NCBI GenBank assembly: GCA_023439185.1
Contig: JAEXOR010000032.1
Span: 1-60,270, forward strand
Origin: Bacillota bacterium
GTDB lineage: Bacteria; Bacillota; Desulfotomaculia; Desulfotomaculales; Desulfallaceae
Direction of reading: 5' to 3'
Length of the DNA stretch: 60,270 bases
Below are positions 34,009 to 42,650 of the stretch, piece after piece; within the stretch, counting starts at the first letter, position 1, and each line of letters opens with the position of its first letter. The translations under genes and the position numbers were made by a program. The notes under the pieces were generated by a model. It was not told where the DNA came from. It did not search any database and saw only the letters and a program-made list of their open reading frames with translations.

Positions 34009-35262
34009 ATGAAGTTACCCCAAATGGTCGATATTAAACAAAATTTCCCCCACCGGCGTCTTGAAGACGTAACCGGCGCGGTAAATCAGGAATTGCACCG
34101 CAGCGGCCTGGCGGAAAGGATAAAACCGGGTCAAAGGGTGGGCATCACCGCCGGCAGCCGGGGCATCACCAATATCACCGTCATCCTGGCCGCTGTGGTT
34201 GAATTTATCAAATCATTGGACGCCCAACCGGAGATCATTGCCGCCATGGGCAGCCACGGAGGCGGTACCGGCGACGGGCAGCGGCAAATTCTGGAGGCGC
34301 TGAAAATTACCCCGGACAATGTCGGGGCTCCGGTGCGCACCGGGGCCGAATGCCGTCAGGTAGGCGTTATTGACGGGGGTATTCCGGTATACGGGACTGA
34401 AATCGCCCGCCGGTGCGACGCCATTGTAGTGGTCAACAGGGTAAAGGAACATACCGCCTTCCACGGCCCAGCCGAAAGCGGGCTGCAAAAAATGATCACC
34501 GTCGGGCTGGGCGGGCCGGAGGGGGCCAGGACCCTGCACCGCTCCGGAGCAGCCGAACTGCATAGAATCATTCCGGCCGCCGCCCGGCTGATTATGGAGC
34601 ACCTGCCCGTGGTTATGGGCCTGGCCATCCTGGAGGACGCCTACAAGGATACTATGAAAATAACCGCTCTGACGCCGGAGCAATTCATCGCCGGTGAAGA
34701 AGAGCTACTCAAGGAAGCCAGGAAAATCCTGCCCCGGCTGCCCGTTGACAATCTGGATCTGCTGATTGTGGAAAAAATGGGCAAAAACTACAGCGGCACC
34801 GGCATGGACACCAACGTTATCGGACGGATGCGCGTTATGGGCGTGCATGAGCCCGAAAGCCCCCGCATCCGGCACATTGCCGTGCTGGACCTGACCGATG
34901 AATCCCACGGCAACGCCAACGGTGTCGGTCTGGCGGACTTCACCACCAGGCGGCTGGTCAAGAAAATCAACTGGGACGTCACCATTAAAAATGTGCTCAC
35001 CAGCACTTTTGTTAAGCGGGCCATGCAGCCAATCACCTTGCCCGACGACCGCGCCGCCATCGAGGCAGCGCTGGAGAGCCTGGGCAACGTGCAACCTGAA
35101 GAAGCCCGGGTGATCCAGATTAAAAACACCCTGCAGCTTGCCGGCATGCGTGTCTCCGCCCCGCTGCTGTCTGAGCTACGCCAAAAACAAAATGTGGAAA
35201 TAACGAGCCAACCGGAGGAAATGACCTTTGACCTAAAAGGTCGGCTGGCACCCCTGCCTTAA
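34009..35262 (+). CDS. LarA-like nickel-dependent racemase family protein (DUF2088)
   Basis: 417 residues from ATG 34009 (GGAGG five bases upstream; an ATG directly before it is too close). The LarA-type N-terminal domain is visible in GQRVGITAGSRGITN and AAMGSHGGGTGDGQ with its His, followed by VVVNRVKEHTAFHGPAESGLQKMITVGLGGPEGA. LarA interconverts L- and D-lactate using a pincer nickel cofactor; other family members act on other 2-hydroxyacids. Its place after glcDF suggests that it feeds the oxidase with the right stereoisomer. No larBCE cofactor genes are in view. Confidence 0.8.
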   Translation: MKLPQMVDIKQNFPHRRLEDVTGAVNQELHRSGLAERIKPGQRVGITAGSRGITNITVILAAVVEFIKSLDAQPEIIAAMGSHGGGTGDGQRQILEALKITPDNVGAPVRTGAECRQVGVIDGGIPVYGTEIARRCDAIVVVNRVKEHTAFHGPAESGLQKMITVGLGGPEGARTLHRSGAAELHRIIPAAARLIMEHLPVVMGLAILEDAYKDTMKITALTPEQFIAGEEELLKEARKILPRLPVDNLDLLIVEKMGKNYSGTGMDTNVIGRMRVMGVHEPESPRIRHIAVLDLTDESHGNANGVGLADFTTRRLVKKINWDVTIKNVLTSTFVKRAMQPITLPDDRAAIEAALESLGNVQPEEARVIQIKNTLQLAGMRVSAPLLSELRQKQNVEITSQPEEMTFDLKGRLAPLP

Positions 35263-35357
35263 ATGACGCCGGACATCGGACGTCAGGCGTCGGTGGTATG
35301 AAAAGCGGCCAAGGTTCATAGAATAACCCCGACCATATTTAACACGGGGGTAACACC

Positions 35358-37205
35358 ATGCCGCAATTGGTTGACAGTCCAATACCGGAGGCCGCCCGAC
35401 CGGAGGTTGCACCCGGGGACCGGGAAATCAAAATCCGGGTCAATAACCGCGAAGTAAGCGTTCCGGCGGATACGCCCAATCTGCTTGAGGCGGCCAGACT
35501 GGCCGGAATAGATGTGCCCAGCCTCTGTTATCTGCAGGACATCAACGCCGCCGGTTCCTGCCGCATCTGCCTGGTGGAGGTGGAAAGCGGCGGCCGCCGG
35601 ACGCTGCAGGCATCCTGCGTTTATCCGGTACAGGAAGGAATCAGTTTTTTTACCAACACCCCCCGGGTCAGAAGGGCCCGGAAACGAATGTTGGAACTGC
35701 TCCTTTCCGAGCATGACCTGGACTGCGTCAACTGCGTTAAAAACCGCAACTGTGAGCTGCAGAAGCTGGCCGACGACCTGGGTGTGCGGGAGATCCGCCT
35801 GACCGGCGAACGTCTTAATCTGCCGGTGCAGAATAAAAACGCCTTTATTACCCGCAATTATAACAAGTGCATTAAATGCCGCCGTTGCGAAGCGGTATGC
35901 AAAAAGGTGCAGGATGTTAATGTCTACTCGGCCCAGCGCCGGGGTTTTAACACCGTAATCGCGCCGGCTTTCATGAAGGACATGTCCGAAGTTGACTGCA
36001 TAGCCTGCGGCCAGTGTGTGTCCGTCTGCCCCACCGCGGCCCTGGCGGAGAGGGAATACATCCGGGAAGTATGGGACGCCATTGAAGATCCGGAGCGCAT
36101 CACCGTTGTGCAGACAGCGCCCGCCGCACAGGTTTCACTGGGTGAGCTTTTCGGCCTGCCGCCGGGTTCGGTGGTCACCGGCAAAATGGTGGCGGCGCTG
36201 CGGCAAATCGGCTTTGACTACGTTTTTTCCACTGTTTTCGCCGCCGACCTGACCATAGTGGAAGAAGCCCACGAACTGCTGGAAAGGCTGCAGGGCAAAG
36301 GCAAACTGCCTCTGATCTCATCCTGCAGCCCGGGCTGGGTGCGTTACTGCGAACGTTTCTTCCCGGAATTTACGGCCAACCTGTCTACCTGCAAATCACC
36401 CCAGGAAATGCTGGGTGCGCTGGTCAAGACATATTTTGCCGAACAAAACAACTTGGATCCCCAAAAAATGGTGGTAGTGGCGGTTATGCCGTGTACCGCC
36501 AAAAAGTACGAGGCCGCCAGGCCGGAGATGGTTACCCGGGGCACCCGGGACGTGGATTATGTACTCACCGTGCGGGAACTGGGCCGGATGATCCGTGAGG
36601 CGGGAATTAGCTTTAACGCGCTGCCGGACGAAGAATTCGATGCCGCCCTTGGCATTAACACCGGCGCGGGGAACATCTTCGGCGCAACCGGCGGCGTCAT
36701 GGAGGCCGCGGTCCGCACCGCGTCGGCCCTGGCCGGGGGCGCGGAGATAAAGGGACGCATTAAGTTTAATACCTTCCGGGGCATGAAAGGGGTTAAAGAA
36801 GCCTCCGTGGTACTGGGTGACAAAACCGTCCGCCTGGCGGTGGCCCACGGCACCAGAAACGCCAGGCGCCTGCTGGAACGGGTCAAGGCCGGTGAAAAGT
36901 TTGATTTTATCGAGATCATGGGCTGTCCCGGAGGCTGTGTCGGCGGCGGCGGCCAGCCGGTATCCGCGGAACAACAAAGGAACCGTAAAACCTTCGAGGA
37001 AGTACGCCGTAAAAGAGCCGGCGCCCTTTATAGTATCGACCTGAACAAAAAAATACGCCGGGCACACGAAAACCCCGCTGTTTGGGAATTATACCATAAT
37101 TACCTGGGCAACCCTTTAAGCGATCAGGCGAAAGAAATTTTACACGTGCATTACCGGCAACCCAACACATCTAAGCCCGCCGGCAGGAAAAAACTGCTTC
37201 ATTAA
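35358..37205 (+). CDS. Modular [FeFe] hydrogenase catalytic subunit
   Basis: 615 residues. In order: a [2Fe-2S] ferredoxin domain (CYLQDINAAGSCRICLVE...C), a His-Cys3 [4Fe-4S] motif (HDLDCVNCVKNRNCEL), two [4Fe-4S] ferredoxin clusters (CIKCRRCEAVC, CIACGQCVSVCP) and the H-cluster domain. H-cluster motifs: L1 reads SSCSPGW (Cys323, Ser324) where the consensus is TSCCPxW; L2 MPCTAKKYE and L3 EIMGCPGGCVGGGGQP are canonical. A STCKSP block follows L1. It would oxidise or evolve H2. No NuoE/NuoF-type partners are next to it, so it looks monomeric or uses distant partners. It could re-oxidise electrons from the glc/lar genes upstream. Confidence 0.9.
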   Translation: MPQLVDSPIPEAARPEVAPGDREIKIRVNNREVSVPADTPNLLEAARLAGIDVPSLCYLQDINAAGSCRICLVEVESGGRRTLQASCVYPVQEGISFFTNTPRVRRARKRMLELLLSEHDLDCVNCVKNRNCELQKLADDLGVREIRLTGERLNLPVQNKNAFITRNYNKCIKCRRCEAVCKKVQDVNVYSAQRRGFNTVIAPAFMKDMSEVDCIACGQCVSVCPTAALAEREYIREVWDAIEDPERITVVQTAPAAQVSLGELFGLPPGSVVTGKMVAALRQIGFDYVFSTVFAADLTIVEEAHELLERLQGKGKLPLISSCSPGWVRYCERFFPEFTANLSTCKSPQEMLGALVKTYFAEQNNLDPQKMVVVAVMPCTAKKYEAARPEMVTRGTRDVDYVLTVRELGRMIREAGISFNALPDEEFDAALGINTGAGNIFGATGGVMEAAVRTASALAGGAEIKGRIKFNTFRGMKGVKEASVVLGDKTVRLAVAHGTRNARRLLERVKAGEKFDFIEIMGCPGGCVGGGGQPVSAEQQRNRKTFEEVRRKRAGALYSIDLNKKIRRAHENPAVWELYHNYLGNPLSDQAKEILHVHYRQPNTSKPAGRKKLLH

Positions 37206-37276
37206 GGAAAAAGGAATGTCCCCCAAGGCGGCGACGGCTTTAAGGAGCGGAGCGTTGAACTCTAATTCACATATAT

Positions 37277-37558
37277 TTATATAACATATTTCACAAACCA
37301 GTACGCGGTTAAACCGGTATACACCGCCGCCCAAATATACAACAGGTCAATTACAGTTTTATTAACCCGGTTGGGATGATCCGCGCGGGACATATTGACC
37401 CTGTGCATCTCGGCGTCATAAAAAGCGCTCTCGAGCCACTTTTTCATGCCTTTTTGATTATCCGCCGGCGGCTGTTTGAAACAAAAATCGCCCATACTTA
37501 AAATAACGGCCATAACCCACATCCCCCTCGGCATGGAAGCTTGTGCTCTTTTCAACAT
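37277..37558 (-). CDS. Hypothetical protein with a C-terminal membrane segment
   Basis: Up to 93 residues if started at ATG 37558. A later ATG (37513, MAVILSMGDF) has GAGGGGG nine bases upstream and may be the true start. The protein ends in a hydrophobic helix (VIDLLYIWAAVYTGLTAYWFVKYV). Unrecognised; alone on the strand. Confidence 0.5.
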   Translation of the reverse strand: MLKRAQASMPRGMWVMAVILSMGDFCFKQPPADNQKGMKKWLESAFYDAEMHRVNMSRADHPNRVNKTVIDLLYIWAAVYTGLTAYWFVKYVI

Positions 37559-37626
37559 TATAAATGCGCCCCGGGGGAAAAGCAACAATAGTTTGTGAAA
37601 TATTTAATTTATCTCTGTATGCGTAG

Positions 37627-37647
37627 GGGCGACCCTTGCGGTCGCCC
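37627..37647. repeat. Small GC-rich palindrome
   Basis: GGGCGACC-CTTGC-GGTCGCCC, a type of short palindrome that is often dispersed in genomes. It lies after the CBS-domain gene, followed by A/T runs, and might terminate it. Confidence 0.5.
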
Positions 37648-37668
37648 GAAAAAAACAAAACACCCGGT

Positions 37669-38199
37669 TTACGAGGTGACGGCCTCCTCAAAAAATTCAT
37701 GATCAACCATCACATTATAAGCTTCCTCAAAGACTTCGTTGGCCCGGATCATCCCGACCAATTGGTTGTTCCTGGTGACGGGCAAAGTACCCAGCTTATG
37801 CTTGATCATGGCATGCACCGCTTTGATCAGCGTATCGTTAACGTCCAGGGCGACAAAATTAAAAGGATACATTATTTCTTTAATATTCTTGCCGCTTTCC
37901 GCCCTGCACCGCTCCGAAAACAGTCCCTCCCAGAATATCGGTACTGAAAAGGTGCTCGTCCTGGCAAAAAAAGGTTCCAGAGCTTGTAATACGGAACGGA
38001 AAGTAACCATACCCAACGGATTGCCGTAGTCGTCGCATACAATCAAGGATCTGTGTACAAGCCCGCTTTTGCCGCGCTGATAAAATGATTTATGCAGCAG
38101 GGTGACAGCATCCTCAACGGTGCAATGATGTGAAATCGTCTTATAATTACGCACCGGAATCATCACATCGGCGACCTTTTTCTCGGGCTGTTCCGACAC
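37669..38199 (-). CDS. CBS-domain pair protein
   Basis: 176 residues from GTG 38199, with GGGAGG eight bases upstream. Two CBS domains: about 9-80 (VADVMIPVRNYKTISHHCTVEDAVTLLHKSFY...RSLIVCDDYGNPLGMVTFRSVLQAL) and about 110-165 (IKEIMYPFNFVALDVNDTLIKAVHAMIKHKLGTLPVTRNNQLVGMIRANEVFEE). CBS pairs bind adenosine nucleotides and act as energy or ligand sensors. It resembles in layout the CBS proteins at 52266 and 53565, so it may belong to the same regulon. Confidence 0.88.
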   Translation of the reverse strand: MSEQPEKKVADVMIPVRNYKTISHHCTVEDAVTLLHKSFYQRGKSGLVHRSLIVCDDYGNPLGMVTFRSVLQALEPFFARTSTFSVPIFWEGLFSERCRAESGKNIKEIMYPFNFVALDVNDTLIKAVHAMIKHKLGTLPVTRNNQLVGMIRANEVFEEAYNVMVDHEFFEEAVTS

Positions 38200-38385
38200 T
38201 GGATATCCCTCCCGGCCATGTGAATTATAAATAATTTTTACTTGCATATTTCATGCCGGCAAAATCCTGACCGGCAGGCACCGTTCAGACCGCTCAAACT
38301 ATACTCACATACATACGCCGCTGTCTGTTAATGGACAGGTACTGTTTGATATAATACACCCGGCCGGCAGCACGTAACAGTATTT

Positions 38386-39036
38386 TTACACTACGCCGAG
38401 ATCATCCAGGTAAGGTTTGGTGGCTCCCACAAAGTCCGCCAATTTCCTGGCCGCCAGGCGAATATTCTTCTCTCTGACCACTTCATACGGCAGCATCAGC
38501 TTCAAACGGTACTTACCGGTAGCTTCGACCTTCGGCAGTTCCCTTTCCAGGGCAACGCCCAAACTGTTCTCGATACGGTCCTTTTTTTCCAGCAACGGTA
38601 CGAAGACCTGCTTCTTGTGGCCGTCCATAACCAGGTCAAATACCAGGTACTCCCGACCTTTATTGGGTCCTTTACGGGGTTTTGTTTTGCCGATCCGGTA
38701 AAAAATATTATTGCTGCCGAAAACCTTGATGCACTTCCAGGACTCGGCGACACCTATTTGCTGACTTAGCGACAGATAGGATATCCTGATGCCCCGCTCC
38801 AGAAGAATTCTTTTGGCTCTCTGCAATACCTCATCGAGGAACGAATCAAAGGAATCACTTTCAACGGCCTGAGATTCCCTGGGGGCCGTTTTTTCTTTAA
38901 TCCATTGTTCAAATAACTCAAGAACTATTTTTTTGCTGTCCGCGCCATCCTTGAAATTAATCTCCACATTACCGCTCTTTAACTCCCTGAGGAATTCCTC
39001 TTTATAAGCCGCGTATTGCTGCATAAAATCACTCAT
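38386..39036 (-). CDS. Hypothetical protein, possibly nucleic-acid associated
   Basis: 216 residues, no membrane segments. The N-terminal half is helical and charged. The C-terminal half has alternating strands (WKCIKVFGSNNIFYRIGKTKPRKGPNKGREYLVFDLVMDGHKKQVFVPLLEKKDRIENSLG) ending in a helix. I do not recognise the family. Single gene between the CBS gene and the TauE unit. Confidence 0.55.
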   Translation of the reverse strand: MSDFMQQYAAYKEEFLRELKSGNVEINFKDGADSKKIVLELFEQWIKEKTAPRESQAVESDSFDSFLDEVLQRAKRILLERGIRISYLSLSQQIGVAESWKCIKVFGSNNIFYRIGKTKPRKGPNKGREYLVFDLVMDGHKKQVFVPLLEKKDRIENSLGVALERELPKVEATGKYRLKLMLPYEVVREKNIRLAARKLADFVGATKPYLDDLGVV

Positions 39037-39120
39037 TAAACCACCCCCGACCGATTTCTTTCCTAAATAGAGGATGTTCGAAAGTCCGCGCGAGATCCAC
39101 TTTGAACTTTCACTTATTCC

Positions 39121-39606
39121 TTAGTGGGCGCCCGCAGCAATTACACCCGACGCAGCCAGAGTCAGAATCAAAATTTCCGCCACCACGATGCTTGTATAAG
39201 CCCAATCTTTCTTGCGCAGGTAAGCCGGCAGTAGCAAGAACAGGTAACCTGCGATGGTCAGCAGGGCCAGAAAAGCTATTCCCACCAGATTGATATAATC
39301 ACCGCGGCCCAACATGCCCAGCCAGCCCCAACCATGGGGCGCGCCGGTTTCCGCCAGAAAATCATGGACATTCATCCCCCAGTACAGCGGCATTTCGCCG
39401 GCTGGAATAAACGGGGTCAACAGACCGCTCATGTAAAGCAGGAACGTCAATACCAGCATGCCGATTCCGGCCCAGGAACAGTACAGCAAAAGATTGGCGT
39501 AAGCTACTTGTTCCGGCGGCACATCTATCTTGGGCGCCACTTTGGTCTGTTTGCCCGGTTCGGCCTTGGCCGGTACGTGTTTTTCTGCGCTTGCCTGACT
39601 ATTCAT
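39121..39606 (-). CDS. DUF1634-like membrane protein paired with TauE/SafE
   Basis: 161 residues from ATG 39606 (GGGGG seven bases upstream). A Lys/Pro-rich cytoplasmic N-terminus is followed by three membrane segments (about 37-63, 105-127, 135-157) and a G/W-rich loop (GAPHGWGWLGMLGRGDYINLVG). Small membrane proteins of this size often accompany TauE/SafE exporters, and this one starts 34 bases after the exporter gene. Probably an accessory subunit. Confidence 0.65.
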   Translation of the reverse strand: MNSQASAEKHVPAKAEPGKQTKVAPKIDVPPEQVAYANLLLYCSWAGIGMLVLTFLLYMSGLLTPFIPAGEMPLYWGMNVHDFLAETGAPHGWGWLGMLGRGDYINLVGIAFLALLTIAGYLFLLLPAYLRKKDWAYTSIVVAEILILTLAASGVIAAGAH

Positions 39607-39639
39607 CTTTTTACCCCCATCCATGGCCCTTTCAAGAGC

Positions 39640-40575
39640 TTAATATCCGAGTCCCTTGAGCAGGGATCGGATCCCCGCGAACAACAGCATCACTATCACC
39701 AGGGTGCGGACAATTTTCGGCTTGGCCCCGGCCAACAACTTAACCCCGACCAGGGAACCGATCATAATCCCCACTACGGATGGTACCGCGATAATCGCCA
39801 GCACCGCGCCCTGGTTCAAATAAACCCAGGCCGCCGATGTGTCGGTAATCGACAGGAGGAACTTACTGGAGCCGACCGCTATTTTAAGCGGCGCTCCCAT
39901 CAGCAGGTTAAGTACCGGGACATTGGCCCAGCCGGCCCCCAAACCAAACATACCTGCCACCAGGCCGATGAAAATGAACAGCAGGAACCCCTGGGGAGTG
40001 CGCCATACCGTCCAGTCAACCGGCCGGCCCGCGGAGGGCTCATAGTAAGACCCGCCAATTTTCAGCGCCTTGCTTACGCCGTCCGGCTCGCCTACTTTGG
40101 GAAATTCGCTGTTTTTGGAGAATATAAACAGCACGGCAATTAACGAAATGGTAATGCCCAGCGCTATCTGCAGCAAATCGGCAGGCAGGGCCAGCCCCAC
40201 AAAAGCGCCTACGATACTGAAAGTTGAGGCGATCAAAGCCACCGGAAGCGCCAGACGCAGGTTGGCCAGGTTCGCTTTTAAAAGACCCGGTCCGGCGGCC
40301 AGAGCCCCGGACAGGGCTACGATTAAACCAGCGCCCCGGACAAAATCCAGATGGAATGGAAAGAAGCTGCCCACAATCGGCACAAACAATACGCCGCCGC
40401 CCACACCTGCCATAACAGCCATAATGCCAAGGGCGAAACATGTCACCAACAGCATTGCCGGCCACACCCACCAGGGTAAACCGGTTCCGGAGGCCTCGGC
40501 CACAGCAACGGCTGCCTGGGAGTTGCCGGCCATTTCCATCAGCATACTTGCTTTTAAAATCAGTCCATCCAGCAC
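39640..40575 (-). CDS. TauE/SafE-family anion exporter
   Basis: 311 residues starting at GTG with GGGGGA upstream. The two repeated TauE signatures are present: MAVMAGVGGGVLFVPIVGSFFPFHLDFVRGAGLIVALSG and GLVAGMFGLGAGWANVPVLNLLMGAPLKIAVGSSKFLLSITDTSAAWVYLNQG. About eight to nine membrane segments. The family moves sulfite, sulfoacetate and other small organosulfur anions; the substrate here is unknown. Divergent from the sensor kinase operon at 41055. Confidence 0.9.
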   Translation of the reverse strand: MLDGLILKASMLMEMAGNSQAAVAVAEASGTGLPWWVWPAMLLVTCFALGIMAVMAGVGGGVLFVPIVGSFFPFHLDFVRGAGLIVALSGALAAGPGLLKANLANLRLALPVALIASTFSIVGAFVGLALPADLLQIALGITISLIAVLFIFSKNSEFPKVGEPDGVSKALKIGGSYYEPSAGRPVDWTVWRTPQGFLLFIFIGLVAGMFGLGAGWANVPVLNLLMGAPLKIAVGSSKFLLSITDTSAAWVYLNQGAVLAIIAVPSVVGIMIGSLVGVKLLAGAKPKIVRTLVIVMLLFAGIRSLLKGLGY

Positions 40576-41054
40576 GAATATCCCCCGCTATCTCAATTGA
40601 AATGTTTTCATACTGAATCGCTTTGCTCTTTTTATCCTGTCCATACTTTTAAGATTGAAATTAAACTCCGAACTTATTTACGTTGCGCGTGCGAAATTAC
40701 ACCGGCATCCGCTTTTTGCTCCGTCATCCCCCCTCTTTTGATGATTTTCTTTATTGCCAATAAAGAATGTGATATAATGAATTTGTTTGAAATGCTACAA
40801 ATTTTAAATGTGAAAAAATTCTTATGTACTGACTAACCATAACAATAATCGTGCCAGCGGTCGATTTTCGAAGTTTAGCGGTTTCTAACCCATTTTTTTG
40901 ACCTTGCCGCCAATTGATTGTTCATTATTAGACAACTGCCGGCTAATTTTGGGCGACTCACACCCGAATTGACGGGTTGCAAGGAATGATACCTGTATAA
41001 AAACAAACAGGTGACTGTTTGTTTTTATACAGCCACCTGGAAAGGTATAATAAT
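40576..41054. promoter_or_regulatory. Divergent control region between TauE gene and sensor kinase operon
   Basis: 480 bases without a supported gene. It holds an 18-bp perfect inverted repeat (40993-41010 / 41015-41032, arm CTGTATAAAAACAAACAG, loop GTGA) that overlaps the likely -10 region and lies 22 bases upstream of the kinase start. A TTGACG block at 40969 may be a -35 box with non-ideal spacing. The repeat could be an operator or an mRNA hairpin near the ribosome site. Confidence 0.55.
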
Positions 41055-42650
41055 ATGGGAAAAACCAAACCAATTTTTTCTTTATTCAACGGCAAGAGTT
41101 TAAGGTTTCAGTTTCTGATAGTTATTGCCACCCTCCTGCTGATTCCCGTGCTGGTGATATTATATGATATCTTTTTCGCCACCCGCAGCGACGAAGCCAT
41201 GTTAAAGGAAAGGGAGGAGAAACTGGGTTCGGTTATTGAAACCGTCGTTATTCCGGAAATCCAAAAAAACATCGAATACTATATGCAAAGGGACAACCTG
41301 CGATATGACACGCTGTTGCCCGCGGGCAAATCATCATACCTGAACGAGGCATTTAATGAAACCACCAGACCGCTGGTGCTGAGCAACCCGGGTGTAAGAT
41401 TCGGTTTATACATCCCCGAGACCCTCGAGACCCCCGAACAGTTCTATGTCCAGGGCTTCCTGCACCAATACCGGAACCTGGACCCGTCGGAACAGGAGGC
41501 CCGGGAGGAGCGCATCAAGGAAGAAACCAGGAGCGGGCTTATCGCGGTGGCGGCCAGCGGCCAGCCTCTGTCGCGCCTGATCAGCAGTCTTGACGACGAA
41601 GCATATGAGTACCTGATGCCTGTTTATATCGGCAATGAACTGGCCGCGGTGGCCTGGGCGGACGAGCGCATTCACCCCATATTCGCCCAAAGCCGTCTTT
41701 TCCTTTCCATTACCCGTTATATCACCCTGTTTGCGGTACTGATAGGAGCGGCGGGGGCGCTGTTCGTAATCCACAATCTGTCCAGCAGCGTCGGCGTGAT
41801 TAAACAGGGCTTAAGGACCATGGAAAAAGACATCCACAGCAAAATCCCCATCCTGACCGGAGAACCGGGGGAAATAGCCAAAGCCATCAACAGAATGGCG
41901 ATATCACTGGAGGAAAAGGAAAAACTGGAGGAGGAATTAAGGCGCTCCGAGAGACTGGCCGCCCTGGGGCGTCTGGTGACGGGAGTGGCTCACGAGCTGC
42001 GCAATCCCATCGGCATTATCAAAACCACGGTGCAACTGATGGAAAAGGACCTGGAAAAATCAGCGGTGGGCAACGAGTACTTTAAAGTAATCGAGGAACA
42101 AATTGAACGCCAAAACAGGGTGATTCAGGAGCTGTTGGATTTCGGCCGGCCCAGCAAATATATGATGCAAAACGCCAATATTAATTCATTACTGGAAAGA
42201 GTGCTGGTTTTCACGTCTCCAATGCTTCGCCAGCACAATATTCAACTTGAACAACTGCCGGATCAGGATATCCCTTTAATTGAGGTCGACGCTGAAAGAA
42301 TCAAGCAGGTTTTTGTCAACATCATCCTTAATGCCGTGCAGGCCATGCCCGAGGGAGGGAAACTGACCATCCGGACCGGCCACGACAGCGAATGGGTCAA
42401 TATCGGGTTTGAAGATACCGGCACCGGCATAGCGCCTGCGGAAATGGCCAGCATCTTTGATCCCTTTTATACAACCCGTGAATCCGGCACCGGACTGGGA
42501 CTGTCAATCAGCCACCAGATTATCAGGACGCACGACGGACATATCAACGTCGACAGCATTCTCGGCACGGGCACAAAGTTTATCGTCAAATTACCCTTAT
42601 TTGAAACAGCGAGGAGTGGCGCGGTTGGTTCCCAAAATACTGATTATTGA
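41055..42650 (+). CDS. Membrane sensor histidine kinase
   Basis: 531 residues from ATG 41055. Membrane segment (about 20-40), extracytoplasmic sensor (about 42-215), second membrane segment (about 218-240), HAMP, HisKA with VAHELRNPIG (His313, Asn317), and HATPase with N box NIILNAVQAMPEGG, G1 DTGTGI and G2 GTGLGLSI. Asn at H+4 fits a bifunctional kinase/phosphatase. It overlaps the regulator gene by 26 bases. A paralogue lies at 47213; both share YDIFF after segment 1 and IHPIFAQS before segment 2, so they should sense related signals. Confidence 0.92.
   Translation: MGKTKPIFSLFNGKSLRFQFLIVIATLLLIPVLVILYDIFFATRSDEAMLKEREEKLGSVIETVVIPEIQKNIEYYMQRDNLRYDTLLPAGKSSYLNEAFNETTRPLVLSNPGVRFGLYIPETLETPEQFYVQGFLHQYRNLDPSEQEAREERIKEETRSGLIAVAASGQPLSRLISSLDDEAYEYLMPVYIGNELAAVAWADERIHPIFAQSRLFLSITRYITLFAVLIGAAGALFVIHNLSSSVGVIKQGLRTMEKDIHSKIPILTGEPGEIAKAINRMAISLEEKEKLEEELRRSERLAALGRLVTGVAHELRNPIGIIKTTVQLMEKDLEKSAVGNEYFKVIEEQIERQNRVIQELLDFGRPSKYMMQNANINSLLERVLVFTSPMLRQHNIQLEQLPDQDIPLIEVDAERIKQVFVNIILNAVQAMPEGGKLTIRTGHDSEWVNIGFEDTGTGIAPAEMASIFDPFYTTRESGTGLGLSISHQIIRTHDGHINVDSILGTGTKFIVKLPLFETARSGAVGSQNTDY

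Noticed and set aside
40886..40925. Possible fourth copy of the leader RNA motif (GGTCGATTTTCGAAG...)
   Set aside because: It shares the first bases, but the inner stem and the A-rich loop do not match and the pairing layout is not reproduced.
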